From assembly GCA_030407315.1 (NCBI GenBank), contig JALQPE010000748.1:1-37694 (forward strand): DNA of 37,694 nucleotides. Reading direction: 5' to 3'. The DNA comes from Asparagopsis taxiformis. Taxonomy: Eukaryota > Rhodophyta > Florideophyceae > Bonnemaisoniales > Bonnemaisoniaceae. The notes under the pieces were generated by a model. That model made no database searches. It saw only the letters and a list, made by a program, of their open reading frames with translations, and was not told the DNA's origin. Made by a program: the position numbers and the translations under genes. The stretch's first letter is position 1, and each line of letters begins with the position of its first letter. Shown here one piece after another: positions 20,697 through 32,600 of this stretch.

Positions 20697-23435
20697 TTAA
20701 AACTGCACAACGCTCTGCGCATCATAGCCGATCTTGGCCAGATTGGGCAAACAAACTTGATCCACCATATCGCGTCGCCCACAAACACCAACAACACATC
20801 CTTCATCCGCATGCGGAATGAATCTCGCAACCATTTCCTCGTTCACATGACCCTGTTCTCCCTGCCATCCCTCCGGCGTCTCAACAAGCGTATGCAGCAC
20901 ATGGATGTTATCACGCTTGGCCACCATATTCTTCAACTGTTCATGCATCAGAATCTGGCACACCTTATGGTTGCTATAGATCAGATACACCTCCGTATCA
21001 TCTTCCTCATCCATTTCAATCGCCTGCATAATCTGATAAACCGGCGTCAGACCAGTTCCACCACAGATGAATCCCAATTTCTTCGTGTATTTCACCTCCC
21101 CATGCAGCGTGTACTTTCCGCGTCCGTTGTATTCAAAGTGTCCGACAGGGCCTTTTGCGGACAGCATGTCCCCGATTTGCAGCCGGTCAATGTACTGCGA
21201 CATGACACCGCCCTGAGGGAAGTTGGGATCTACACCGCGTTGGTACACCTTCATGCAAATTACGAATTGCCCGTAATCGCTGTCCGATGAGACAGGTGTG
21301 AACGCTCTCATGACCGTCTTTCCGTCTACGACAGCCTTGACGAACATATGATATCCCACCGGTAAGCCGAGGCGATGCTGCGGCGTCTGCAGTTTGAATG
21401 TCAACATTCGAAGTGTGGATGAAACTTCCACTCGATCGATGAGCTCGAAATCTGTCCATTTCTTCGGGTCCAATGCGACTGGATGCAAATCGTTGTCGAC
21501 TTGGGTGATGGCGTCGTGACCTGTGGGAGATTCAGCTCCTTCCAAGTCACCGATGTAGTAATCATTCAGCATTTTCGTCGCAACATCCGAATGAATTGCG
21601 TGGAAATCTTCCGTGGAGTCCTCACCAGCGTTCATAATGATTGAAGCAATGCCGCCGGGATGATCTGAAAGATACTCTGTGCAGTCGAACACTTTGCCGT
21701 CTACAACAATCCATGCAGATTTCTCAGAATTGTGCGCGCGAACTTCCTCCATTGCATACGTCTTCTTTCCGTTCCCATTGCTTGTGGGAACGGTGGGCGG
21801 CGGCTGTGCGGCAACTGCAGGTTTAGGTGTTGATGATGAAACGTCCGGCGCTGTCATCCACCCTTCTTTGGACGCACCTGAAATGGTAGGATGTTGGAAT
21901 TGATAAACTGATGCGCCATCAATTTTCTTCTGAACGATCTTAACGGCAAATTGTGCATTGTTTCCCATTCCAACGAGATTCCATGACTGGTCTCTCGGTT
22001 GCGAATTGTTCGCTTGATCCCAAGCACGGCATCTAATTTCAGCAGGGCCAGACAAACTTGTACGCAGCTCTGATATATTGACCTTGCACTCCCAGAACAT
22101 CCAGCAATAGTACCGGCCGAAGCGAGGCGCATGACTGTGGCGTTCTTCAGGATAATCCAGTTCACACAACTTCCATGTATGTCCGTCATCGAGCGAGATT
22201 TCAACACGGGTGATCTTTCGACCGCCTCCGGAGAAAGCATATCCCTTGACAGGCAACATTCCACTAGACGTTGTGGAAATGGTATCACCATGATGTGGCT
22301 GGACAATAACGGAATTAATTTGAATCTGGTTCATATGATATTCTCGTCTGAACCACCAACCTTCAGTATGTGCCTTGTCAGCATCAACGTAGGACGGAAA
22401 CAGAATATTATCATAGTAATGATAGTACAAATCACTGGGTTGATCATTGACTTCTATAGTATCCAACCATTTCACCATACGGCCACTGATCCAGCCTGGA
22501 ACGATGACGCGCAAAGGAAAGCCATGATCAGGTGCCAATCGGGCACTATTCTGCTCCCAGGCCACTATAACGTCACCAAACGGATCCATAGCTGTCGCGA
22601 TATCGATCGAGGTTCCATAGAGACCATTTGGCAAAGCTTCTTCACCTGCGCCTAACAAATGTACATGCCTCGCACGCGTCATATCGACGCCCGCCATGAC
22701 GAGCAAGTCAAGCAGCTTGACGCCAGTCCATGTCGATGTCGACGTTGCAGCTGGGCCCCAGTTGAAGCCGATAGTCTGTTTGAGCATGTTGAGTTCCTTG
22801 CGTCGATTAGCAGAGCACACAAGCGTGACGGGAAGCGTCACAGTTGGGAGTCGGGACAGTTCATCCATGGAAAACGAGAGTGGCTTATTCACGAAACCGG
22901 TAATCGAAAGGCGATGTGTGTTCCAGGACAACTTGGGGGTACGACCGTGATTTCGCACGTAATGAAGCGAGATGGGGGTGAGAAAACCCTCGGAAAACAA
23001 GCGTGTAATAGGCGGCTCGGCATTGAATGGATGCTTACCAGTGAGACGTACGAGATGTTTGCTGCGTGGAATCCACGCATCAGGGCTGTTGGCGTCGCGC
23101 GGGTCGAGTTGAGTCGCTACATGATGTTTCGGAAGCGGCTGCGACGGCGGGTCGGCTGTTGGGTGCGGGGCTGTTGGATGCGGGATAGAGGCCCAGACAG
23201 TGAATGGTGTCTGCTCAGGGGTGGGTGAAGCGGTGTTTGTGGGTGGGGATGTAGTTTCAGAAGATGAATCGGAGGTTATATCGGAAGCTTCATGGAGAGG
23301 GGGTGTCGATGATTGGAGCTGGATTTGCAAGGGTTTGGGGGGCGTTTTGGTCTGGAGTGGTTTGGCGACCTTGGCGGGTAGACAGAGGACTTTGTGGATG
23401 AGGGAGTCGTTTTTGGTGGTGGGTTTGCGGGCCAT
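20697..23435 (-). CDS. NR: Assimilatory nitrate reductase, NAD(P)H, intronless
   Basis: Reduces nitrate to nitrite with NAD(P)H in the cytosol, the first step of nitrate assimilation. The ATG at 23435 opens a 912-residue protein. A Pro/Ser/Thr-rich N-terminal extension runs to about residue 100. The Mo-pterin domain follows with the Mo-ligand Cys207 in VTLVCSANRR, then a dimerisation domain to about 520. The cytochrome b5 domain has HPGG at 592-595 and the second haem ligand His615 in FHAIHS. The FAD domain has RAFTPVS near 710 and GGVMSQYI; the pyridine-nucleotide domain has CGGTGLTP near 790. The usual CGPP near the C-terminus reads CGRR here, and the protein ends SVVQF rather than the common FVVF. 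No plant-type 14-3-3 hinge motif was found. An intronless gene of this size is what I recall for florideophyte red algae. It is isolated; no nitrate transporter or nitrite reductase is in the window. Confidence 0.97.
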   Translation of the reverse strand: MARKPTTKNDSLIHKVLCLPAKVAKPLQTKTPPKPLQIQLQSSTPPLHEASDITSDSSSETTSPPTNTASPTPEQTPFTVWASIPHPTAPHPTADPPSQPLPKHHVATQLDPRDANSPDAWIPRSKHLVRLTGKHPFNAEPPITRLFSEGFLTPISLHYVRNHGRTPKLSWNTHRLSITGFVNKPLSFSMDELSRLPTVTLPVTLVCSANRRKELNMLKQTIGFNWGPAATSTSTWTGVKLLDLLVMAGVDMTRARHVHLLGAGEEALPNGLYGTSIDIATAMDPFGDVIVAWEQNSARLAPDHGFPLRVIVPGWISGRMVKWLDTIEVNDQPSDLYYHYYDNILFPSYVDADKAHTEGWWFRREYHMNQIQINSVIVQPHHGDTISTTSSGMLPVKGYAFSGGGRKITRVEISLDDGHTWKLCELDYPEERHSHAPRFGRYYCWMFWECKVNISELRTSLSGPAEIRCRAWDQANNSQPRDQSWNLVGMGNNAQFAVKIVQKKIDGASVYQFQHPTISGASKEGWMTAPDVSSSTPKPAVAAQPPPTVPTSNGNGKKTYAMEEVRAHNSEKSAWIVVDGKVFDCTEYLSDHPGGIASIIMNAGEDSTEDFHAIHSDVATKMLNDYYIGDLEGAESPTGHDAITQVDNDLHPVALDPKKWTDFELIDRVEVSSTLRMLTFKLQTPQHRLGLPVGYHMFVKAVVDGKTVMRAFTPVSSDSDYGQFVICMKVYQRGVDPNFPQGGVMSQYIDRLQIGDMLSAKGPVGHFEYNGRGKYTLHGEVKYTKKLGFICGGTGLTPVYQIMQAIEMDEEDDTEVYLIYSNHKVCQILMHEQLKNMVAKRDNIHVLHTLVETPEGWQGEQGHVNEEMVARFIPHADEGCVVGVCGRRDMVDQVCLPNLAKIGYDAQSVVQF

Positions 23436-24523
23436 TTTGATGGTTGTGCGGATGATGTGGTGAGAGGATGGACGGTAGACTAGGTTTTATAGGAGGATCT
23501 AAATCGTGGAGATTTGGTTTTTTATGCATGTTGGGATCTATTGAGCTGGTTTGTTTGTTTCATAAGTAGGCTGCATAGACGGAGGTGGCGTGTAGAAATT
23601 CAAGGAGGAGCGTAAGTGAAACAAGTGTTGGTGTTCGTTGACTCTTCGACGGCGTAGAAAGCATCTCATTCTTGAGCGGTGCTAAATGAGGTTTTAGTTA
23701 TCAACAATGGTTTTACAGATGTAAATTAGAAACTCGGTGCTCTGTAGTGCTGTTGTCATGCATCATTGTCAGTCTTCGTGTCGAGCTGTTATACACATAT
23801 GCAGCCAAGTTTTCGTCAGCCAATCACATTGCAAAACCTCAGCGAGAGGTGTTACCTGTAATGCATTAAAGCTGTTAGTCCTCCTTTCCAACGCTGTTGA
23901 TCCGACGACGCTGCGCTCTCTTTATTCAATGCTCGCCTGACGTATGGTTTATATCTGTTCCACGTTGGACTGCGCTTGCGCTGGCTTCAGGGCGTACGAC
24001 GGTCTGGCGACAGATTGTCTCTAACAGCATTATGGGGTTGGACAGTGCCGTTGCGTAATACAGTGACGAACAAGATTATAACTTGCCAAATTTCACAAAA
24101 CTGACATTCATTCTTTTCGCTCGAGCTGCCCAGCTCGCCACTTATCATTACTCTAATATATTCATTGCGTGCGTCATCCCTTCGCGTTCGATGATGTGAT
24201 CTGAGAAGGAACGTCGACCTGCCACCATTTCCACAACCCTTTTCAACACGCCTGGACGCGATTCAGAATTCCAGCAAACATTACCAGCACGACCAGTTGC
24301 AAATGATCTTGCCTTCCTCTCTGATATACACACCGTTCCGTAAACATCCGAAAACATACAAATCCGTCTCGGCCATACCAGACTGCATTTTAGGGGTGCA
24401 AGGATATCATACTACAACAGTTTCTTTACAACCAATCTATCTCAACGTTCTCAATCCATTCCATCTGCATGCAATCCTTTCGTTCCACATCTTCAGCAAG
24501 AGATGCTTTCCAACTATATCTGG
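23436..24523. other. Intergenic DNA upstream of nitrate reductase
   Basis: By position this holds the nitrate reductase promoter and the 3' flank of the Cys-rich gene. No gene is supported. I could not identify a nitrogen-response motif with confidence by eye. Confidence 0.4.
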
Positions 24524-26575
24524 CTAGTGAAAGAAACATCTCCGCAGAGACTCTCTCGATCCATCCGTACATTTTCCTGCCCAACATTTCTTCACTTCAC
24601 ATTCGTCATCGTCAGAGCAAGAAGAGCATTCAGGAAGACCAAAGCATTTCGCTCTAGACTCGTCTGTGTCAAACACACACTTTCCGTTCCAACATTTTCC
24701 AGTTTCGCATTGCTCACTTGATGAACATGCCGAGCATTCCGGAAGCCCGAAACACTTGGCTCTGGATTCATCGGTATCGAATACGCACTTTCCATTCCAA
24801 CACTTTCCAGTCTCGCATTGTTCACTGGAGGTACATGAAGAGCATTCAGGGAGGCCGAAACACTTGGCTCTGGATTCATCGGTATCGAATACACACTTTC
24901 CATTCCAACATTTCCCAGTCTCACATTCATCACTAGAAGAACATGCAGAGCATTCAGGAAGGCCGAAACACTTGGCTCTTGACTCATCTGTATCGAAGAC
25001 ACACTTTCCGTTCCAACATTTTCCAGTTTCGCATTGGTCACTTGACGTACATGCAGAGCATTCGGGGAGACCGAAACACTTGGCTCTTGACTCATCCGTG
25101 TCGAAGACACACTTTCCGTTCCAACATTTTCCAGTTTCGCATTGGTCACTTGACGTACATGCAGAGCATTCGGGGAGACCGAAACACTTGGCTCTGGATT
25201 CATCGGTATCGAATACGCACTTTCCGTTCCAGCATTTCCCAGTCTCACATTCATCACTAGAAGAACATGCAGAGCATTCGGGGAGACCGAAACATTTAGC
25301 TCTTGACTCATCTGTATCGAAGACACACTTTCCGTTCCAACATTTTCCAGTTTCGCATTGTTCACTGGAGGTACATGAAGAACATTCAGGGAGACCGAAA
25401 CACTTGGCTCTGGATTCATCGGTATCGAATACGCACTTTCCGTTCCAACATTTCCCAGTCTCACATTCATCACTAGAAGAACATGCAGAGCATTCAGGAA
25501 GGCCGAAACACTTGGCTCTTGACTCATCTGTATCGAAGACACACTTTCCGTTCCAACATTTTCCAGTTTCGCATTGGTCACTTGACGTACATGCAGAGCA
25601 TTCCGGGAGACCGAAACATTTAGCTCTTGACTCATCCGTGTCGAAGACACATTTACCGTTCCAGCACTTTCCGGTTTCGCATTGGTCACTTGAGGTACAC
25701 GCTGAACATTCTGGCAGTCCAAAGCATTTGATCCTTGATTCATCGGTATCGAAAACGCACTTTCCATTCCAACATTTTCCTGTCTCGCATTGCTCACCTG
25801 AAGTACAGGTAGAGCATTCCGGGAGACCGAAACATTTGGCTCTAGACTCGTCGGTGTCGAAGACACATTTACCGTTCCAGCACTTTCCGGTTTCGCACTG
25901 GTCACTAGAGGTACACGCTGAGCATTCCGGAAGCCCGAAACATTTAGCTCGGGACTCATCCGTGTCAAAGACACACTTTCCATTCCAGCATTTTCCAGTT
26001 TCACATTGGTCGCTTGAAGAGCAAGCAGAACATTCAGGAAGACCGAAACACTTGGTACGAGATTCATCAGTATCGAACACGCATTTTCCATTCCAACATT
26101 TTCCGGTTTCACATTGATCGCTAGAAGAACAGGCGGAACATTCCGGTAGACCAAAGCATTTAGCTCTGGACTCATCGGTATCGAAGACGCATTTTCCATT
26201 CCAACACTTTCCGGTACTGCACATACTGCTGGAAGTACAAGCAGAACATTCTGGGATACCGAAACACTTTTGCCTGGACTCAGATGTTAAGAAAATACAT
26301 TTTCCTTCTGCACAGAAACCAGTCTGACACATGCTGCTCGAAGTACAAGCGCCACATTCAGGTACAGTGGGGGAGGGTTCACCGAAACATTTCGCTCTGG
26401 ACTCCGTAGTATCAAAGACACACTTTCCGCCCCAGCATTTGAAAGTGCTGCATTCTGTGCTCAAAGAACAGTCTGAGCATTCTGGAAGGCTGTATATGCC
26501 GCTCCCATCTGTACGAAAAGCAGCAATGGAGAGAAGAAGAAACAGAAGAGTAGTTCGACTGTTTGTTATTGCCAT
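24524..26575 (-). CDS. Secreted Cys-rich repeat protein, 18 six-cysteine repeats
   Basis: The ATG at 26575 begins MAITNSRTTLLFLLLSIAA, a strong signal peptide, so the 683-residue product should enter the secretory pathway. The mature part is almost wholly 18 tandem repeats of about 36 residues. The consensus starts LPECSACTSSDQC, continues ETGKCWNGKCVF and DTDESRAKCFG, and has cysteines at unit positions 4, 7, 13, 18, 23 and 34. The first two units and the last are diverged; the internal ones differ mainly at the TSSDQ/SSSDE/TSSEQ positions. There is no membrane anchor, and the last unit ends RRCFFH. Six cysteines per unit suggest three disulfides per module, as in many extracellular adhesive, lectin-like or defensive proteins, but I do not recognise the family and assign no function. 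A cell-wall or matrix protein is one plausible guess. Confidence 0.9.
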   Translation of the reverse strand: MAITNSRTTLLFLLLSIAAFRTDGSGIYSLPECSDCSLSTECSTFKCWGGKCVFDTTESRAKCFGEPSPTVPECGACTSSSMCQTGFCAEGKCIFLTSESRQKCFGIPECSACTSSSMCSTGKCWNGKCVFDTDESRAKCFGLPECSACSSSDQCETGKCWNGKCVFDTDESRTKCFGLPECSACSSSDQCETGKCWNGKCVFDTDESRAKCFGLPECSACTSSDQCETGKCWNGKCVFDTDESRAKCFGLPECSTCTSGEQCETGKCWNGKCVFDTDESRIKCFGLPECSACTSSDQCETGKCWNGKCVFDTDESRAKCFGLPECSACTSSDQCETGKCWNGKCVFDTDESRAKCFGLPECSACSSSDECETGKCWNGKCVFDTDESRAKCFGLPECSSCTSSEQCETGKCWNGKCVFDTDESRAKCFGLPECSACSSSDECETGKCWNGKCVFDTDESRAKCFGLPECSACTSSDQCETGKCWNGKCVFDTDESRAKCFGLPECSACTSSDQCETGKCWNGKCVFDTDESRAKCFGLPECSACSSSDECETGKCWNGKCVFDTDESRAKCFGLPECSSCTSSEQCETGKCWNGKCVFDTDESRAKCFGLPECSACSSSEQCETGKCWNGKCVFDTDESRAKCFGLPECSSCSDDDECEVKKCWAGKCTDGSRESLRRCFFH
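24527..26490 (-). repeat. 108-bp coding tandem repeat array (about 18 units)
   Basis: The DNA repeats with a 108-bp period matching the 36-residue unit. Central units differ by only a few, largely third-position, changes and fall into a few subtypes that recur in blocks (SSSDE, TSSEQ, SSSDE, TSSDQ, TSSDQ, SSSDE, TSSEQ). This points to duplication of several units at once by unequal crossing over or gene conversion. Copy number is likely to vary between strains. Confidence 0.9.
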
Positions 26576-29500
26576 ATTTTCGTTGTTTCAGAGCTTGATG
26601 TGGTTTGGATAGAAAACGGTGATTCTTAATGTGATGACTTCGGGAGAATATTGAGTTGCGATGCAACTAACCTATCGTCTTTTATAGTCTTGAGATCCGG
26701 ATTCTTTCTCGTGCTCCACTGAGAAAATAACGTATCTTCGAATTGCATAATGTGGTTTGCTCTAAACATCTTGTTTTGAGAGAGTGCATGTCTCCAAAAA
26801 ATCTCCGAAAGAGGCTGGGTACCAGTTTAGACATTCAATGTCTTGCGATTGTATGAATGGTAAGTCTCAGAGTCTATCTCTACAATGATGGGAAGTATTT
26901 CAGTCCCAAACGAAAAATCTGGTAACGAATATCAAATTCAGTTGACAAAGTGAAAGGAAGCACTATATTAATGGCAGAGTGATGAATTACCATCTGGGGC
27001 TGGCGAGCTATGCCTTTCGAGGATTGCATTTTCAGGGATCGACATCGAATCCGGCGAAACCTTAGTACATCGAGGGTGGCGTTTAGATCGTGAAGGTTAT
27101 CAGGTTGTAGATATAAGAAGATGTCTTAGATTTCAATCAGGACAGATGCAGTGATGCAGTGCGTTGTTGTCTATACAACACACACGCACTCTATCTTTGT
27201 GATCTAAAGATGTTTAGAAGAGATGGAGGATTTCAGGTCTTTACATGCACCACAAATAAGTGTTGCCGAAAGTGAACTCTAAACACTGTTGAACATCTTG
27301 AATCAAGGTATCTTACAGATTCTTGATGGAAGAAGCAGAAAACATATTTTTGTTCTCTACTGAGGTATTGTCATGCCATGTAAACCATGAAAGTTCCATA
27401 TTCCGCTGATGCCCTTTTTCCAAGAGCTTAATTGGATAGCTGGAGATGCAGATCATGAAACGTCAAAAAATGCAAAGTATCATCTCGTGACACTCTTGAT
27501 CTGGATAATCTCCCTTGTGACGGGTTGGAAAAAAATTCAATTCAAAAAGGATTGAATTGCCTCTAGTAGCGCAGACACGAAAACTAGAGAGCGGAAAAGA
27601 GTGAGGTGCTTTTCTAGACCATAGGCTTTGCCATATCAAGCATCTATTGATGGAAGTACATTACTTGAAAGGGATGATAATGTGCTTGTGAGAGAGGGCT
27701 TGTTCCTAAAAAAGGAATAGTAGTAGGCGCCAATCAGGGTACACCATGGCGTCATATTTTGCGTTACAGAACATACCAAATGCAGTCTTGTTTTGTGATA
27801 TCCTTTCATGAACTTGATAATCTTTTTGCCGGGCAATCTTACACATGAAGGAGTCATCAAGTCAGGATGAGTTCGCGATTTTCTCCACACTGATATCGAA
27901 TGATTTGATAGAAATTTGCTGGCGACCATACAGAACAGATATAATTTGTACCTCTCAACAGAAGCACAGAGGATATATAACTACTGTAATCTATTGAAAC
28001 GACTACAGGGCAGATCATGATTGGGTATGCCAACAAAATTGAGGACAACGTGGAATCGTTTTCCTCAGTGATTGATTGGTCAAGGACAAGTGACGAATCA
28101 AGAGGCTTCAACTGAGTGTTTTGCGGCTTGCATTTTTATATTACTCCTATTTGGATACCCTTGTTGTGTGACTGTTGTGCATCTAATGCTTCCCAAAAGC
28201 TAAAACGGGTTGTTTTGCGATCTCAACTGACCCTTCTTGGCCAATTAGGTCGGCACGATTGCCTCAACTGAAGGTTATCTAATGAGAAACGAACGCAGAG
28301 CTTGTTGGATATGTAATTTACTCTCACAAAGGCAGTATATTGTTGTTCAGGCTACCTGTAGCTCAATATTCGCATTGCTGTAACTGCAAAATTACTAGTG
28401 ATGACGAGGTGTAACATGAGCCAATAATGGAAGTGTTTGGAACGATTTGGTTCGATTTACTTACACTGGAGATAAGTGTGTTTGAATTTCTCCGGTAAAC
28501 CAAACAATCTGTTTCATGGATAACATAGCTCGATATTATTCAACAATGCGATCGCAACATATCGCCTACTCGGAAATGAATCTAGATGAATAGCGTGATG
28601 GATGTAACTTTGTCGCAGTACTGTGAGTATCCTGTTGGTAAGCTTAGGATATAGTCTGCTTTCTGTAGAAATTATGGTAATCTATCTGAGGGATGCCAAT
28701 GTGGGCGTAAACTTCTTGCTTGCGACCTTTGTATCTTCTTGTTGGTGACATGACGTTTTTATCTCATGTCTCAGCCATTCATTTCTCTCCTCACAAGACG
28801 GTGCGTTGTCTACAGATTTCGGACAGAGAGTGAATTCTTAGGGTGATTTTCATGTAGATGTAAAGCTCATGTGATGAATGGTTGAATCGATTACGTGTCA
28901 TGGTATTGCAACATATGTTCAGTCTCAGGGCGGATAGTCTCTCTCTAGGCTTGATGACTAGTCTAAATCTGATGTAATTTATTACCAGAGTCGTTTGGAA
29001 GAAAATTTCGATTACAGATGAAAGCTGTACATTAGACCATGTGCGGGATATTTTATTGCGGATAGCTACTGAATTAACCTATGATGCTTTGCGCGAGAAC
29101 TACTTGCGTTTGCAAACGCATTCACTTGGATGTTCTTTCGAAAAAATGTTCAACATGCGAGAAGACAGATATGATCGATAGGTGATGTTATCGTGTGGCA
29201 GCTCCTTGTCAACATGAGATTAGCCTGTCTCGCATATGTTCCAATGCTTCGAGGCTATGGGTTTTCAAAGCGCTAAGCAGTTCATTTCCTGTGGTCAACC
29301 GGACTGTATGGGTTGTTGATACGCGTGCAGAACTTGGCAGCTGTCTGGATGTTCTTGAAATCCTAATTTCGAGTAAAAGTTTTGCTACAATTTAGACAAT
29401 AGAGTGCGCTCTGTGGCACGCTAAAAGGAATGTTGTACCTGCGCTGGCACTAGAGTTGAGATGTAAGCTGGTTATGGGGATTTCCGAACAGAGCGGAGCA

Positions 29501-29621
29501 GATTGGTCAGGGAGAAGAGGGATATGGATATCCCAATACTCTGGTCAAGAATGGATTGGTACACGTGTTGCTTAATAACCACGAAGAGTACAACACGAGG
29601 TTTCTCCCAATGCTCCAACTT
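26576..29621. other. 3-kb gene-poor stretch
   Basis: Between the Cys-rich gene and the end of copy E there are only short open frames without recognisable domains (for example about 27640-28110 on the minus strand). I found no terminal repeats, transposase motifs, RNA gene or family relic. The first few hundred bases should hold the promoter of the Cys-rich gene. The rest could be old, unrecognisable transposon sequence or contain a non-coding RNA, but nothing in it supports either. Confidence 0.4.
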
Positions 29622-32600
29622 TTAAATAGAAAAAATACTTGTTGCAACACCCAAATCGACAGGACCCTCTGCTGTATCGCTGTCCAGCCGTTTCTTTGCT
29701 TCTACAATGGCACTCGCAATCTCCCTAACAAATTCCTCCCGCTTCTCACCCTCTTCAACACTCATCCTATTCGTCACTCCCCTCTTGTTCTCAATCCCTG
29801 TCACTCTCCTAAGCGATTGGAAACCCTTCAAAACATTCTTCATGCTCAACTCATCCTGCTGCGCCATCCACTCCAGAAATCCTTCCGTGGCAAACACATC
29901 CCTACCATCCTCCCCCCTCACCCCAAACAGCGTTCTCTCATTCCTGCAGTCCTCCAGCGTCAACCGATAGAACACAGGGATGATGATCACTCCCCGCTCA
30001 CCCTTCTCCCTGAATCGCTCCAGGAAACACATCAACTCTTTCAGTGTCCACATGCGCGCTGCAAACTCGGGCGACAGTATCACGACAGCGATCTTTGCAG
30101 TTTTCATTGCGTTGATCATTTTCTGCGACGCGTTCTGTCCTGGTCTGAGTTCAGCCTTGTCGAGGAACACTTTGAAGCCTAGAGCGACGAGTAGATGGTA
30201 GAGGGGCTCTGCGATGGTGAACTTATCTGTACCGGCATGACTGATGAAGACGTCGTAAACTTGTTCTTCGGCGGTATGATTGGGGATTGGAGCTGTGGTA
30301 GTGTGATCTGTGGTGTTTTGTGATGGAGGGGGATGATGTTGTGAGAGAGATGGTAATGGGGGTTCATGGCGGTGGTTTGGTGGGGTATTTTCGGATATGA
30401 GATCGATGTATTCGAGACCTTTCGATTGTCTTGCAACCCACAAACGGCAAGTCGTGGAACAATATTGCGCGCATGTGAGATCTTGCTCTAAAGTTGCGAT
30501 GGTGAAAGAATCGTCGTCGCAATGATCATACATCACATTTCTCGTCACATTATATCCCCAAAATTCTTCCAGCTTATCGCAAAACAGACGCGCGCTTGTG
30601 TCCCTTTGCTCCTCCTCTTGAGTAGTAGTCGTCTCTTCGCTCAGCGGCTTACCCGACAAGACATCCCAAGAGAATGACTTCAGAACTGGATATGCCCCGA
30701 AATCTTTTCCAGCGGCCACAGTAGAGACAATGTTGCCATCTGAGTTGAAATTGAGTTTTTCGAGAGCGTGCAGTTTCAAGTCTGATGAACGTGGTAAATC
30801 GAGCTTCGGGACAATTGGGATATCGTTGGTAACCAAGTCCTCTGAATTTGGAGTAGAGGGTGGAGAACTTTCGAGTTCTAGTGGAAAAGATATACCCCAC
30901 TGTTCCAGAGTGGATATATTATGCAGCACAGCTTTGTTACGCACGTCTACAACGATGACGTCGCAAATTCTGTTTGTGGAATAGGCGACTATGCGCTGGT
31001 CGTTGGTTACTGCCAGTTGTTTCATATGGGGGATGTGTTCAGGCGGGAGCTGGAAACTTGAGATGACGCGATCTATACGCTCTGATACGTCACATATGTT
31101 TCGTATTTCAATAATGTGCTCACTTGGATCGTAAGTCACCATCGTCGCCTCGTCTGGTGAAATTCCGAACCGCTGCACATGTGGGAGAAATACTGGATCT
31201 TTTTCGCTACCATCATATCCTGTCTCCCTGACGTCCCAGACATAAACGTATCGTGTGCCGTACCCACACAGAACGAAGAGCTCTGAATCATCGCCGACCA
31301 AAATTGACTCAACGCACCCCATTGCCCCATGGCGCAATGTGTGGATCAATGAGACTAAGTTTCCGCCGTTCCGCACCTGCCACAGACATAAAGTGCCGCT
31401 CGCATCTGCAGAATATAAGGATTTTCCATCCCTGCTAAATGCTACGAATGTCGCAATATCTCGGTGCTCTTCACACGACTTCCATATTTCTTGAAAAGTC
31501 TGTAGGTCCCACAAACGGACGATACCATCGTTGGAGGCGGATGCCAGCAGTTTCCCATCACTGCTCACAGCTACACTAACTCCACAGCCATTACCTACCA
31601 ACAGAGTCCTTGTATCAAATGTTTGTGTGTTCCACAGGGCAATCTTGTCACGTCCTGCGGACACTAACGCGCATTCGGCTAGCCCGAGAGCCATGGAATT
31701 TACCCATGGAGCTGGCTTGGTATGCGCATTGATTTTTCGGGTGGTGCGCCCATCTATAATGTCCAACACCAAAAGCCGCCCATCATCTGTACCAAGAATC
31801 AATTTCTGAATCGTTTGCAATACTCGCATAGTTGTAATGAGCTCTCCTTTTTCAAGTCCTTCGGCCTGTAATTCCCGCCATTGCTCATACCCCTTCCAAA
31901 TTACCACATGTCCATGTTCATTGCAGGAATACATCAGCCCTGAGCTATCTACACAGACATCGACTATACCAGAATCTTCTCGGTGACCAGTTAGGGACCT
32001 CCTTAGTGATCCATCACGACTATTCACGACCCATAACTTTCCACTGTTTCCTCCAAAGACGATGTCGCATTGTGCTGCCCCATTCGAGATACACAATGCA
32101 CTGTTCCTCAGTTCCAACACACGTTTCAGCAAGCTCCCTCCACTCGTTAATACACCGCGCCCCGCCCGAGCCCAGGGACGCCGCCCATACTCTTCAATGC
32201 TCCAAACTATCCGTTCTACTAATCCTCCATCAGATTCTACTCCGCAAAGTCGACCGTATAACTGGAACGTACTCTCCTTGCGGTTCTTCATACAGTGTGG
32301 TACCATACAAAGTTCCATTGTCTTCACGATAATGTCGATATCGCGCGATATTCTTCTGCCTGTTTCCGTCTTCTCATGATTCTGTAGATATGTCCGCACC
32401 AGCAGAAATTCAGCAATAGTTTTCTGGAACGGCGGTCGTTCTTTGTCATCGTTTGATTTCTCAATCCACCTATAATCGGTGAGTAGGTTCAGTACTTCGG
32501 ATATATGCCCAGCACCAAGCAGATGCCGTACTAGGTTTTCACTTCTATACCGGTCATGGCTGCTCATGTGCCACCAATCGCTTCCCATAGTGCTGCCCAA

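Noticed and set aside
20697..23435. Sulfite oxidase or a plain cytochrome b5 reductase
   Set aside because: All three modules (Mo-pterin, b5 and FAD/NAD) are fused in the nitrate reductase order with the expected total length.
24524..26575. Regularly spaced repeats suggesting a CRISPR array
   Set aside because: The 108-bp period has no unique spacers and the units code for a six-cysteine protein module in one continuous frame with a signal peptide.
27636..28111. Two overlapping minus-strand frames as small genes
   Set aside because: Neither has recognisable motifs, good start context or support from neighbours; lengths are ordinary for chance.
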